A stretch of DNA of 64,000 bases from Rhipicephalus microplus (Eukaryota > Arthropoda > Arachnida > Ixodida > Ixodidae): NCBI RefSeq assembly GCF_043290135.1, contig NC_134700.1, forward strand, positions 155,388,053-155,452,052. Direction: 5' to 3'. Made by a program: the position numbers and the translations under genes. This document shows, piece by piece, positions 24,791 to 36,350 of the stretch. The notes beneath the pieces were generated by a model. It worked only from the letters and a program-made list of their open reading frames with translations, was not told the DNA's origin and ran no database searches. Within the stretch, counting starts at the first letter, position 1. Every line of letters starts with the position of its first letter.

Positions 24791-25010
24791 TATATATACA
24801 GCGCGACGGCGCATGCACTGTCAGCTGTTGAATGTTCTCGAAGGAGAAGCGCGCGCGCGGCACAGATGGCGACGGCGCGACGGCGCATGCGCTGTCAGCT
24901 GTCGAATGTTCTCGAAGGAGAAGCGCGCGCGGCACAGATGGTGGGCGACGGCGCGACGGCGCATGCGCGCGCGTCAGCTGTCGAATGTTCGAGAAGCAGT
25001 GCGGACGGCG
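24791..25010 (+). promoter_or_regulatory. TATA box followed by a 75-bp GC-rich tandem repeat
   Basis: TATATATACA at 24791-24800 is followed directly by three units starting GCGCGACGGCGCATGC at 24801, 24875 and 24951. Each contains GTCAGCTGT and GAATGTTC, with GGAGAAGCGCGCGC in the first two. The arrangement could be a core promoter with a repeated downstream module, perhaps of an LTR or gene, but no coding region attaches convincingly. Confidence 0.4.
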
Positions 25011-26249
25011 CGGACGGCGAGCTACAAGGCGCAAGTATAAGATGCTTCCGCATCTAAAAAAGGACGAGCTCATGTTCCCGGTGAACTGGACGCCAGCAAC
25101 CACCGTCGCTCCACTTAGGCAGTTCAAATACAAGTGGTCGAGATCAACACTGCCACGTCGGCCGCCTTCACGTCTCTCATTTTGCTCGCTGCACCAGAAC
25201 CAGTGCTTCATGTAGCTGAGTATTTGTAGCTTTCTGACGAAATAACCAACAGCCTTTACGATGAAGGTGTTTTTTGTTCACCTTTAATAAGATACCAAAG
25301 CACATACCAGAATCAAGATCCCCCTTTTGCTGGCTACACTTATCAGGCCTCCTGTGCAGTTATTCGATTTATGCGTGCCTCTTAGCACGGACGCATCTTC
25401 CACAAATTCATCAATACCTTGATTTAGGGTGTGCCTTGCCCTTTCTTTGTTGTTTTGTTTCTGACACGAAAGAGCGTAAAATCGGCGGAACACACTCCAT
25501 CGTTACCGTCGAAAGCAAAAAAAAAAAGAAAAGTGGCTGCTGGTGAGCTTGTGCGTTAAACAAAGTCTTCAGAATTCGAGCCTATTGTCATAAAGCGTGT
25601 ACAAAAACGCCTCTGTGCCACTTCCGAGGAACTGGCACGCCTCTTTCGTGTTTCGAAGCACAATGACTTTATATAGTTGCCTGGTGATGCCTGCTTATTT
25701 GCTACCAGTGAAAAATACGGTTAGCTAGACGCGGTCCTACAGTATGCCTGCTTGAGCCCGTCTGCCGCTGCAACTGACACCATATATCGGGAAGCAGTGG
25801 CTATATACACTCGTTTCATGTATACTTTGAAGCAATAAAGAACATTTACAAACGTGGTCTGTCGTGGTTACAGCCGGGTGGTAAACCCACGGTGACGCAT
25901 AGCATTAGCTCGTTGTCGAAAGTATTCCACTAATGGGCCAGTGTAAAACTAGCACTTGCATCCTTAAGTCGGTGACCTGACTCATGAGACGACTCTGTCA
26001 GACTTACTCCGACCCACTAAAAGCTGTTAGCTGAAGCCTGACTGAGTTCGGGTGATCATTCGGTGAGCGACTACGAATGAGTCTAGGCGAAGAAAATTCT
26101 CGTAAGTGGGAGTCCAAGTGCGTCCAGCCCAGGAAAATTTTGTTGAGTTAGAGTCTGAGTGCAAAGCGTGAGACGTATTTCTTGTGTGACTGAGATGCAC
26201 TTCTGTTTGCTGACCTGTGGTCCTACTAGTCAACTTCAGCCTTATTGTG
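25011..26249. other. No gene recognised
   Basis: AATAAA at 25834-25839 lies about 1 kb downstream of the TATA box. 24460-25877 could be one long LTR or a non-coding transcription unit, but no matching copy or coding domain was found. Confidence 0.4.
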
Positions 26250-26279
26250 AGCATTAACTGGATTTCCTTTTATTATACT

Positions 26280-26790
26280 GACGTCTATAAGACCGCTCAA
26301 CTAACCCATCGTATGTTTGACATTGAAGAGCGCCTTGACGACCTTGAGAACCGTTCCCCACGCAACAACTTAATATTTTATGGGTTTCCCGACACCAACC
26401 CGAAGGAAACATACGCCCAATCTGAACAAATAATCCTTAACCACTGCCTCGAAAGCTTTGGTCTTACAGTCGAGAGTAAAGATATAGAGCGTGCACATCG
26501 TCTAGGGCGTTACAACACTAACCGGAAACGACCCATTATTGTTAAGCTTGCATCCTTCAAAACTAAAGAATCTATCCTTTCGATCGGCCCAAAACTGAAA
26601 GGCACTAATTTCAGCATTGGTGAAGATTTCACGCGTCCAGTTCAAACTGCACGAAAACAGCTTGTAACCTTTGCTAGAAGCAAGTCCGTACCATTTTCAT
26701 TACACTTCAAAACACTGCACATCGGAGCGCAGCGATATATGTTTGACAATGCAGAAAAATTGTCAGAGCCGTATTGTAGGGATCCTGTCG
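26280..26790 (+). pseudogene. CR1-like ORF1 (RRM-like nucleic-acid-binding protein), partial
   Basis: The frame encodes FDIEERLDDLENRSPRNNLI, a coiled-coil end, followed by FYGFPD and KDIERAHRLGRYNTNRKRP, then IIVKLASFKTKESIL. This is the pattern of LINE ORF1 proteins in which a coiled coil precedes an RRM-like domain. No N-terminal part is recognised, so the ORF is probably 5'-truncated. It lies just before the endonuclease, the normal order. Confidence 0.65.
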
Positions 26791-26853
26791 CCGACAGCAA
26801 GCACGCCATCGGCCCCGTACAAACGCAAAAGCAAACCTGTCATTTTCTGTACT

Positions 26854-29520
26854 TTATACTAACATACGTAGTCTTCTTCCCAAGCGCGTGCCCCTGTCTA
26901 ATATAGTACAATCATCCGGCAGTAGTGTACTGACACTAACAGAAACATGGCTCAGTGACGACATTTCAGATACAGAGGTACTAGCCGACTTGCCAAACTT
27001 TAACGTCTTTCGTCACGATCGTAAAAATGCACGTGGTGGAGGCGTACTCATCGCCACTAAAAAAGAACTATCATGCTCTCTAATTAACACTTCTTCACAA
27101 CTAGAATCATTATGGGTAATATGCCGTGCCCCTCCCGAAGCAATAATACTTGGCGTATGCTATAGGCCCCCTCGAACTGACCCAGACTTCCCCCACAAAC
27201 TTAACAAAATCTTATCCCAGCTAACTAATAAACACCCTAACGCACGTATTCTGCTTTATGGGGATTTTAACTTTCCCTCCCTTAATTGGCTCAATCAGGT
27301 TTCACCAACCTCAGGAAATACTGAAGCGAGAGAATTCGACGATGTTCGCCTCAACTTTAACCACATCCAACAGGTAACCGAACCCACGCACGTCACTAGT
27401 GAATCCTCAAACATTTTAGATCTGGTACTAACAAATAGCCCCGAAAGCTTAAAAACTATTGCATACTTATGCGAAATCAGCGATCACAAAGTCATTCATA
27501 ACATATTAAACTTCACCCCAAAAATACGCCCCATTTTCCGCAAAACAATTCACTTGTATGATAAGGGCAATTATGAATTAATTTATCGTGAACTACGAGA
27601 TTTCTTACCATACTTCGAACTCAATCTCGGTTCCTGTTCTCTCAATGATAGCTGGCTAATGCTTAAGGACAAGATAACTGACTTGACTAATAAATTCATC
27701 CCTACAGTGAGCTTTACTGCCAATAAAAATAAACTATGGGTTTCCAAAACTTTGAAAACACTTGAAAATAAAAAAAGCGCCTCTTCAGCGCTGCGAAGTT
27801 TAATGGTAATGCGTGCGTATGGGGCAAGTACTATGCTGCGGAAGATGCTTATCATGCTGAAATGAGAAAGGCGAAACAGACATTCTATCACAATGATTTA
27901 TCTAAAATTCTGAAATCTAACCCTAGAAAATTCTGGGAAATCATAAACCCACTACTAACACGAGACATCACGCTTACAAACGATAAAAATGAAGACGTAA
28001 GCGACACTGTTTGTGCCAATATCTTTAACACCGCGTTCTCATCAGTGTTCACTAAAAAAAGCCAACGTACCGTTTCCTACGCCACCTACTACGACATTAC
28101 CAGTGATGGCCCCTGTTGTGTTATCCGTTAGTGGCATTTCAACACTCATTAACAAATTAAAACTTTCATCATCGGCTGGCGTAGACAATATTACCTCTAA
28201 ATTGTTAAAAAACACTAAGGAAATTATTGCAGTGTACTTTTCAATGATGTTCTCATTGTCACTCGAAAGAGGAATTTTACCAGACGACTGGAAGGAGGGA
28301 AAGGTCATTGCCGTCCACAAATCAGGTAACAGACAGTCCTCCCTAAATTATCGATCCATCTCTCTAAGAACAAGCGTCTCCTGCAAAATCATGGAACATG
28401 TCATATATTCACACATCATGCACTTTTTTGACACTAACAATTTTTTTCATTCTTCCCACCACGGATTTCGTAAATCATTATCCTGTGAAACCCAACTTGC
28501 TATATGTATTCATGATATACACTCTTGTCTCGACAATCACTTTCAGACCGATGCAATCTTTCTCGACTTCGCAAAATCCTTTGATAAGGTACCGCACAAA
28601 CGCCTACTGTTAAAACTCTCCCAGCTGAACCTGCACCCCAACATTCTTGCATGAATCACACAATTTCTTACTAACCGCTCTCAGTTTGGCTCCATTAAAA
28701 ATTCCCGTTCTAGCTCCCTCCCAGTAACATCCGGCGTCTCCAAGGATCTGTACTCACACCCCTCTTGTTCCTAATATATATTAATGATCTTCCTGTTCAT
28801 TTATCTTCCCATATCCGTTTATTTGCCGACGACTGTGTCATCTATCGCACAGTTACTAACATTTCTGATCAAACTACACTCCAACAGGATCTTGATCTCG
28901 TGCAACAGTGGTGTGATCTTTGGTTAATGAAGCTTAACCCCACTAAATGCAAACTCGTCTCATTTCAACGCCAGCGTAATCCTTTATCATTCGCATACCT
29001 AATCTCTAATTCCGCTATCGAACAAGTTCAGTCATATAAATACCTAGGCGTCACCTTAACCTCTGACCTTTCCTGGAACACACACATCAACAACATCATA
29101 TCACCCGCGAACAGATCCCTTGGTTTCCTGAGGCGTCATCTGCGTCACGCACCACTAGACATAAAACTTCTGGCTTACAAATCGCTCATCAAACCTAAAC
29201 TAGAATATGCAGCGCCCATCTGGAGCCCGCACCAGATATATGTAATAAACGAAATAGAAGCTGTACAAAATCGTGCCACTAGGTTCACTCACTCTTTATA
29301 TTCATACGACATAAGCATATCATCCCTAAAACGTGACTTTGATGTTGCTAATCTTTCTGTGCGTCACCGCATCGTCAGCCTCAGTTTCATTCACAAGTTT
29401 TTTCACAGCTCTCTCAATCAAGCACCTTACATCATCCCACCAACGCGCATGTCTCACCGCGCAACCCATCCTAATTCAATCGCAGGCGCACGCACTCGCA
29501 CTACTACTTTTGCTGCCTAA
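26854..29520 (+). pseudogene. CR1-like ORF2: endonuclease and reverse transcriptase (broken)
   Basis: The endonuclease starts TNIRSLLPKRVPLSNI at about 26854 and contains LTETWLS, GGGVLIATKK, CYRPPRTDPDF, LYGDFNFPSLNW and ISDHKVI, up to 27865. A frameshift near 27830 leads to 27862-28131 and then 28013-28654, where the RT has GVDNITSKLL, LNYRSISLRTSVSCKIME, HGFRKSLSCETQL and FLDFAKSFDKVPHKRLL. After a stop at 28652-28654 and further decay, 28765-29520 has FLIYINDLP, the catalytic LFADDCVIYR at about 28822, YLGVTLTSDLSWNTHI and the C-terminal tail. The linker between endonuclease and RT is intact in length. Confidence 0.87.
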
Positions 29521-29728
29521 TTTTTTCTTCACACAGCAGTGGACTGGAATGGCCTTCCCCGTGACAATGCAGCCATCACGTGTTCATGAACGTTTGCGCA
29601 AAACATAAATACATATTGTTTGTCAGAAGATCACTTTCTGTAACCTCCATTTGTTAACCCACCCTTATGTAATACCCCTCACCGGGGTCTTTAAGGTAAT
29701 AAAGTGAAGTGAAGGGAAGTCTAGACTG

Positions 29729-29775
29729 ACACGTATCTCAAAACAGTATCATTGATACTGATTTGAGATATGTGT
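29729..29775. repeat. 47-base near-perfect inverted repeat
   Basis: Arms of 23 bases (29729-29751 and 29753-29775) pair with two mismatches around a single central base. It lies between the CR1-like tail and the next LINE. Confidence 0.85.
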
Positions 29776-29809
29776 GAGTATAGTGTGCCTTTAAGCGAGT
29801 CATTCGATC

Positions 29810-31163
29810 TTGATGTCATTTTCATCTCCCGGCCAAGGGCACTCCCCGTGGTTAGCTTCCACTCCCACCAAGGACTGGCCGATTGACTATTTGTTATGCA
29901 GTGGGGCGAGCAGTGTCCCTCTGGCTCTGGTACCGACAGATGGGGGCAGCATTCCGATGAAGAACCCAAAGGCGATTCAAGTGGAGCTTCGAAAAGCCAC
30001 TTCGCATTTTTAGGAGATCACTCAGGTCCGCCAGTTTGGTCGCGGAGGCATCCTGTGCTGTTCCGCAGATCAGAAATGCATTCGTGAGCTCCTGCAATGT
30101 TCTGAATTCGCAGCGCATCCGGTAAGCCCATTTATTCCGGCACACCTCGCATGCTCGAAAGTATTAGTCCGCGGTGTAGACATAAGCCTGACACCTGCAG
30201 AAGTGCTCGACTTGTTTGCGGTGGCAGGTGTAATTTCAGTGTACAGGTGCACCCGTACAAATTGACAACATAAAATCCCCTACGGAATCGGTGATAGTGA
30301 CCTTTTTAGGAACAGTCTGACTTTCCGAAATCCAGGTATGACCACTGATATGTAAGGTAGAGTCACTTTCCCCCAAACCCCTGCAGTGTTTGAAATGTTG
30401 GCGATATGGACATAGCGTCAAAGGGTGCCAATCAGTTCTTAGATGCCGTCGATGTGGTGAAAACCATGACAGCCGCAAGTGCAGCCCTGAGAAAGAGTGG
30501 TGATGCTTATGTAATGGGGCGCACCCTGCAGACTCTGCTGACTGTGCAGCAAAAGAAAGGGAGCTTGATGTATTAGATATTGTAGAATGCAAGTGGTGCT
30601 CTCGGAGAGACGTTGTTGCAGAAATGCAGGAGAGATCCAAAGGATATGAAGGTGTTGCTGCACGTAATACCATCGCCATGGATGCATCTCTCGCAACATC
30701 TACCACAGAGGCCATAGAGAAGGCTACGGAAAAGGCAGTGGAACGCCTCGCAAACAACCTTTTTGAAAGCTTGGCACAATTGGTTTCAAATCAACTGTCC
30801 CAAATTCTTGGTGTAGCATATACGAACGATCGAGATCCTCAGGCGTCAGTGGTATCGCAGCGCACGGAGATAGACAGTGCGACTACACGTCAGCGACCTG
30901 TTTCTCCTGAGACAGGGACTTCCAAAACAACGGAAGAGGGTGATCTAACGGATGATTTGGAAGCATGTGCAGATATGGATACGGACTTTCATAAGGCTCT
31001 CAAGCGAACCCGAGCTCCCCAATCAAAAAGTTATTCGCACAATTCTAAATCAAAAAAGTATCTGTCCAAAAAAGAATTCTTTAAGAACATGTCTAAGAGA
31101 GACTTTTTGCGAAAGGACAGTTTGGACCAAGAAGTTTCTGCTACGATTCTGTCATCAAAATAG
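29810..31163 (+). pseudogene. I-like ORF1 (gag-like, CCHC zinc knuckles), broken
   Basis: Starting near the ATG at 29810, an RRM-like stretch contains NPKAIQVELRKAT and, after a stop, QVRQFGRGGILCCSADQKC and VLVRGVDISLTPAEVLDLF. Around 30380-30560 three consecutive knuckles are visible: CLKCWRYGHSVKGC, CRRCGENHDSRKC and CLCNGAHPADSADC, with a TGA between the second and third. The tail to 31163 is Ala/Glu/Lys-rich with AIEKATEKAVERLANN. Three knuckles after an RRM-like region is the usual ORF1 of RNase H-bearing LINEs. At least three stops or frameshifts inactivate it. Confidence 0.78.
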
Positions 31164-32589
31164 GTTCACTAACCATATTACAGTGGAATTGCAGATTATT
31201 GTTTCTGCAGCCACAGACCTATCATATCTTTCTTCACAACTTTCCCCGGATGTTATATCACTGCAAGAAACCTGGCTTTCAACCGGCCAGAAGTTTTACC
31301 TAAAAAAGCATCGGCTATTTCGATTGGACCGACCTAGCAGAGGTGGTGGACTTGCTGTCTTGATAGCAACTAAGTTTAGTCACAAAGCTAAGGTCTCTTG
31401 TCGGTGTATGACTCCAGATCGTGAAATTTTGATAGTAGACGTAATATTATCCGACGGTTCTCTCTTATTGTTTGTAAATGCATATTTTCCAGCCGTGGTG
31501 CAAGACACACAATGTCTAGACAATATGTTCTCTGCCTTCAGAAAAGATATATTGATCCCTGGAGACTTCCATTCACATAATGTGGCTTGGAGTTTCGAAA
31601 CAGCTTTAAGGCGGAAAACACTTGTGGGAATGGGCTATTGACAAGAATTTATCTTATTTAAATACGCACTCTGCTACTTTTGTCCGAGGTCTCTTTTAAT
31701 CTGTAATTGATTTGACATTTTCAAGCTCTTCTCTAAATATACGTTCATGGCAAACTTTAGACTGTGCTACTAACAGTGACCACTTGCCTATTACTTTTGT
31801 ACTGAACTTTCCAAGAATACATGTCGCCGAAAGGGCCCGCTCATTCCTCAACTATAGAAAATTAGAAAAAGACTTGAGGGCTAGTTTTGATCACCACAAT
31901 GACATGCAAGGTGACATAAGGGCTATTACTCTGTGTGCAGTGTTAAAAAGATCAGTAAACGACGCAACTTTAAAGTTGAACTCAGCCACAAGAGGTTCTT
32001 TTAGTTCACGGTGGACTGAAGAGTGCATGAGGAGCTATAGAAAACGTAAAGCTGCATGGAAGCAACTGCTGCTCAACCAATGGCCAAAAAATTGGCTTGA
32101 TTATAAATTCGCAGCAGCAGACTTCAAGCGCACAGTAAGTACAGCAAAAGATGGCTATAATATGAAACGATATAATTATTTTTCTAAGGCTAAAACAAAA
32201 AAGCGCTCTTCAGACTTTTAAGATCGCAAAAGATGTTACCACCCGCTGAAAATATTGACTCTTCCGTTCTTTCCCCCTTTGCACTCTCTGATTTAGTAGA
32301 AAATATTGCGAAAGGGCTCCAAGATAGATTTTTGCCAACTATACCACTGCACATTGTGAACCCAATCGTGGATGAGCATTTAGATGAGGTTACTTTAGAT
32401 GAGCTGGTAGACATAATAAGGCACTTATCCCCTTCAGCACCTGGACCAAACGGTGTAACAAATGCAATGATTAAAGTATTATTCGAGATTTCTCTAACTG
32501 AAGTACTTCATCTGGTGAATTTTTCTTTGACAAAAGCTTGGATACCTGCTGAATGGAAGCTGTCTGAAGTGATTCCACTTCTTAAAAAG

Positions 32590-32599
32590 CAGAAAACAG
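32590..32599 (+). repeat. Target-site duplication, left copy
   Basis: CAGAAAACAG, identical to 33899-33908, flanks the nested LINE. Confidence 0.9.
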
Positions 32600-33898
32600 A
32601 GAGAGAGAGAAGAAATGTAGGAAAGGTAGGGAGGTTAACTAGACTATGCGTCCAGTTTGCTACCCCACACATGGGGAGGGGGAGAGGGGCGTAAAAAAGA
32701 GAGAGAAGGATAGACACATGTCACATCACACACACAATGCCGAGTTTCACAGGCGGTCTCTCAATGAAGTTGCTGTCAAGTATCTCAGGAGGGCTCGTGT
32801 GGCTTTCTGTGCTGATGTGCTGGCTCCTAAGATCTTTGTTTCATTAAATGGCCGGTCATCGAGTCTATTGAAGGCACACTGGAGAGTCCGGCGATCTTCA
32901 TCAAATTGGGCACAGTGGCACAAGAGGTGTTCAATAGTCTCTATACAGTTGCAGCTTTCACACATGCATGAATCTGCCATGCCATTGCGATGGCTGAATG
33001 ACTTTGTAAACGCTACACCGGTCCACAGCCGGCACAGCATTGTAGCGTCACGTCGAGAAATCTTGGATGGCAGTTGTTTCTGGAGTAATGACTTAAGTTT
33101 TTTTAGGGCGATGATTGGAGTTAAGTGGAGAATTCCAGTGCGCAAGCGTGGCATTATGCGCGATGTGACGAAGTTCTCTAGCTGTGTCTACGCTTGACAA
33201 GAGAATTAACAGTGTGGGCGCTCTATCGTGGGCACATCGGGCAGCGTCATCGGCGAGGTGGTTACCACTGATGCCACAGTGACCCGGCAACCATTGTAAA
33301 ACAATGTCATGTCCTTGATCAGTGGCGCCATGACAAATTTTATTAATACGATACACCATCTGGTGGTAGTTCCCACGTCGTAGACTTCGCACGCATTGAA
33401 GGGCTGCCTTGGAGTCGCAGAATATGGCCCATCTAATAGGGGAATGATGCGTAACAAACTCCACAGCGGCTAGAAGAGCGGCGAGCTCGGATCCCGTATA
33501 TGTCGTGACGTGTGATGTCTTGAACTTGACGGTGATTGATCGAGATGGTCTGAAAAAGGCACCTGTCGAACTTCCCGAGACCGAACCGTCCGTGTAAACA
33601 TGAATTCGGTTAGCATACGACAAATGCAGAAGGTCCAGTGAGATCTGCTTGAGAGCTGCAGATGACAGGCTCGCCTTTTTAGATATCCCCGGCCCTCCAA
33701 GGTGCACAGTGGGTCTTTTCATGCACCACTCTGGAGATAGTGGTATGGTTGCGGGCGAGAATCTCCACGAGTTGGAATTCTGGTTAGCCGCAACAACTTT
33801 TGAAAACGCTGCTTTTGGTCTTTCTAGTGGCAAGTTAGCAAGGTGGTGGTTAGGCACTCTGGATATGTGACGGATATGTGTCCGTCACATATCCGTCA
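32600..33898 (-). mobile_element. Nested 5'-truncated I-like LINE
   Basis: A reverse-strand 3' fragment containing RNase H, a C-terminal Cys/His segment and a 3' UTR with pyrimidine-rich runs. It sits between identical 10-base duplications, so its limits are exact. It differs from the other two I-like LINEs in the window. Because it split the host RT in phase with the duplication, it inserted after the host LINE. Confidence 0.93.
32747..33857 (-). pseudogene. LINE RNase H and C-terminal zinc-finger-like domain
   Basis: Reading down from 33857, RNase H shows the acidic set IHVYTDGSVSG, YTGSELAALLAAV, FCDSKAALQC and WLPGHCGISGNHLADDAA. A frameshift near 33140 leads to 33154-32747, with CESCNCIETIEHLLCHC, the Cys/His pattern found at the end of RNase H-bearing LINEs. 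RT and endonuclease are absent because of 5' truncation. The RNase H frame itself has no stop over about 250 codons. Confidence 0.88.
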
Positions 33899-33899
33899 C
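33867..33899. repeat. Perfect 14-bp hairpin at the 5' junction of the nested LINE
   Basis: GTGACGGATATGTG (33867-33880) and CACATATCCGTCAC (33886-33899) are exact reverse complements with a 5-base spacer. The last base touches the target duplication. Confidence 0.9.
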
Positions 33900-36350
33900 A
33901 GAAAACAGGATTTGCCTCAGTCAATGTAAGGCCGATATCACTCACGTCTAATCTGGTTAAGCTAATTGGAAGAGTTTTGACTGCCCGGGTAATGAGATAT
34001 ATTAATAATAACGCAATCTTAAACACCAGTCAAATCGGTTTTAGATCTGGTTGCTCAATATGGTGTGCGCATGTTGATTTAGAGAGCCGAATACAACTGG
34101 CTAGGTGTAGGCGCCAATACTGTACATTAGTTACTCTAGATTTGGATAAAGCGTACGATAGGGTTGAGCATTCAAATTTATTAAAGCCGATAAAATATCA
34201 CCATTTTCCTAACTACATCACTACGTGGGTGTCGGAATTTTTAAGACGGAGAGAATATTACTGCTTTAAAGATGGGTACTCATCGAATAGAAATAAGCAG
34301 ACACGTGGCGTTCCACAGGGGGCTGTCCTGTCGCCAGTTTTATTTACCATCTTCTTAAGCTCCATTCTATCAACTAACGATATTCAGTTATACGTGTACG
34401 CGGACAATATGGCTTTCTTTGCAAGTAATACCGACCTTCAATCCCTATGCCAGAGTCTACAAAATTATCTCATTATGATGGAAAGATGGCTTAAAAATAT
34501 TCATATGACCCTGAACGTAAAGAAAAGTGTGCTTCTTGCATCCTCTTTTCTACAGCCTATCAACATCTCGTTAATGTACAATAATAAGCTCATTCCGCAG
34601 GCAAATTCTCCTAAATATTTAGGCATCAGATATAATGACTCATTAAATTGGAGAAGTCACATTGATGATGTGTACTTCAAAGCAACATGAGCCATGGGGT
34701 GGCTACGGAAGCTCGCAAACCGTAAAGCGGGTTTAAGAAGAAATGTGCTAATAATGATATATAAACTTTATGTGCGGTCCATCATGGAATTCGTATGTGT
34801 ATTATTTTCTGGCAGCGCAGCTTATAAAATGAGACCCCTAATACTCTGGAAAGAGAAGCGTTGCGTTTGTGTCTACGTCTACCAAAACTTGTTGCAAATA
34901 ACGTGTTGTATATGGAAGCTCGCCTACCTTCTCTACTAAATAGGTTTAGAATTCTTACTGTGCAAGCATTCTTAAAGATATACAGTTCACACCAAACACT
35001 CATGTTTTACGCTTTCATTCAAGAACCGGCTTTATTTTTCGAAACTCATTGGTCACGACTACACACCCCGCAAATAGTGTTTGCACAAGCGCTACTACAG
35101 CAGCTGAATGTAAAAATTAGACATATTGGTTCAATACACAACGTAAAGTCAATGCTGAGCATACAATTTGATGGTATATTTCCTCATAACGCGAAACAAT
35201 AGGCACATAGGTATTTAAATGACCAGTTAGCAGATTATCTAGCTCACCTAGAGATAAGCAATATCATTGCGACTGATGCATCTGTGTCAAAAGAAAAGGC
35301 TGGGGTTGGCATTTTCTCTCCTTATTTGGACTGGTCCTTTTCGATTCGACTCCCAGATTATACCCCTGTATTCATTGCAGAATTATCGGCCATTGTTCTT
35401 GCCCTACGCAAATTGCCCACAAGCGAATAATTAGCAGTTATCATTACAGATTCCTTATCAGTTTGTAAAACACTTTTTGTCGCAGTAAATGCAGAGCTGA
35501 TGAATACGTTTCGGCATTTGATACCGAAAAACGTAAAAAAAAAGCATTTGCTATAGGTACCAGGCCACCGCGGATTATATTTGAACGAAATCACGGACTC
35601 TTTAGCAGCAGTATCCCTGAGTGGGCCCACCGTCCTAGTTTTGCCAGATACGGCTTACGTGAGAGCGCTAATGTTCCGAAATGCTTGTCTGCAATGGGTA
35701 ATAGGTAATTTGGATAAATTGAGAGATTTCGAGTATTTATAAGGTATTGCTGGAATAAACAGTGGTGTGTATCTCGCCAGTTAGAGGTCACTTATACCAG
35801 ATTGCGCTGTGCAGTTCCACAACTAAATTATTACCTTAACAAAGCTCGACTCAAGGCGTCACCGCTGTCAAATTTTTTCAACGAAATTAAAAGAATTGAA
35901 CATTTATTTTTATTCTGTCGTCGTTATTCTTATCAGAGAAAAAGGGTTTTAGTAGCCCCATTGCAAAAAATAGGAATACAAGTAAATGTACCAGTACTTT
36001 TATCACTTGGCGGCAATCTATTCCGTTACTGTCACAGGGATATATATGCTCCACTGTGTTTGATTACATCGATGCAACTGAAAGATTACCATGCTAGTGA
36101 ACCCTAACCTTTTCAGATCTTTAGCTTATAATTCGTAGGGATGTCTGTCAGAAACAAGAGATGGTGTGACCACTTGCTCAGCGACCAAAATTTGTTTATT
36201 GGCAGTACAATACCTAAAGTAATTTTTCACATGGGCTTTTGTTTCATTTCAGTTTCATTTAAGTATCCTGCCACCCGGTTCTTTGGCCATCCCCCTCTGT
36301 GAGTGAGCGCCATCTATCTGAGGTCATCAGCATCAGCATATTTCTTCGAA

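Larger units (their letters stand above)
26250..29716 (+). mobile_element. CR1-like LINE, nearly full length
   Basis: A forward LINE with an ORF1 remnant, endonuclease and RT without RNase H. The 3' UTR ends in a short repeat, AATAAAGTGAAGTGAAG, near 29698-29716. It is related to the reverse copy at 4505-7240. Several frameshifts and at least one stop make it inactive. Confidence 0.85.
31164..36110 (+). pseudogene. I-like ORF2: endonuclease, RT, RNase H; interrupted
   Basis: The endonuclease (LQWNCR near 31180 in decayed form, PDVISLQETWLSTG, RGGGLAVLIATK) runs to 31641, where GDFHSHN replaces the usual GDFNAHN. 31712-32221 carries the C-terminal endonuclease (NSDHLPI) and linker. RT begins at 32233-32590 (HLSPSAPGPNGVTNAMIK, WKLSEVIPLLKKQK), stops at the nested LINE and resumes at 33909 (SVNVRPISLTSNLVKLIGR, LVTLDLDKAYDRVEH, RGVPQGAVLSPVLF). 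The catalytic box reads YADN instead of YADD at about 34405, so a metal-binding Asp is lost. RNase H fragments (ATDASVS, FIAELSAIVLAL, IITDSLSV, VPGHRG) lie at 35265-35600, with stops. Confidence 0.85.
29810..36350 (+). mobile_element. Second I-like LINE, split by a nested LINE
   Basis: Order: ORF1 with zinc knuckles, endonuclease, RT, RNase H, 3' UTR. It is interrupted at 32599/33899 by a reverse-strand truncated LINE. The 3' end is placed near 36350, where GTCATCAGCATCAGCAT follows a TTCTTTGGCCAT segment like that of the LINE at 1-4502. The 5' end is approximate. Confidence 0.8.

Noticed and set aside
24623..25215. Arg/Ala-rich frames of 127-213 codons on both strands
   Set aside because: They arise from the GC-rich 75-bp tandem repeat and are open in several frames at once, which indicates composition rather than coding.
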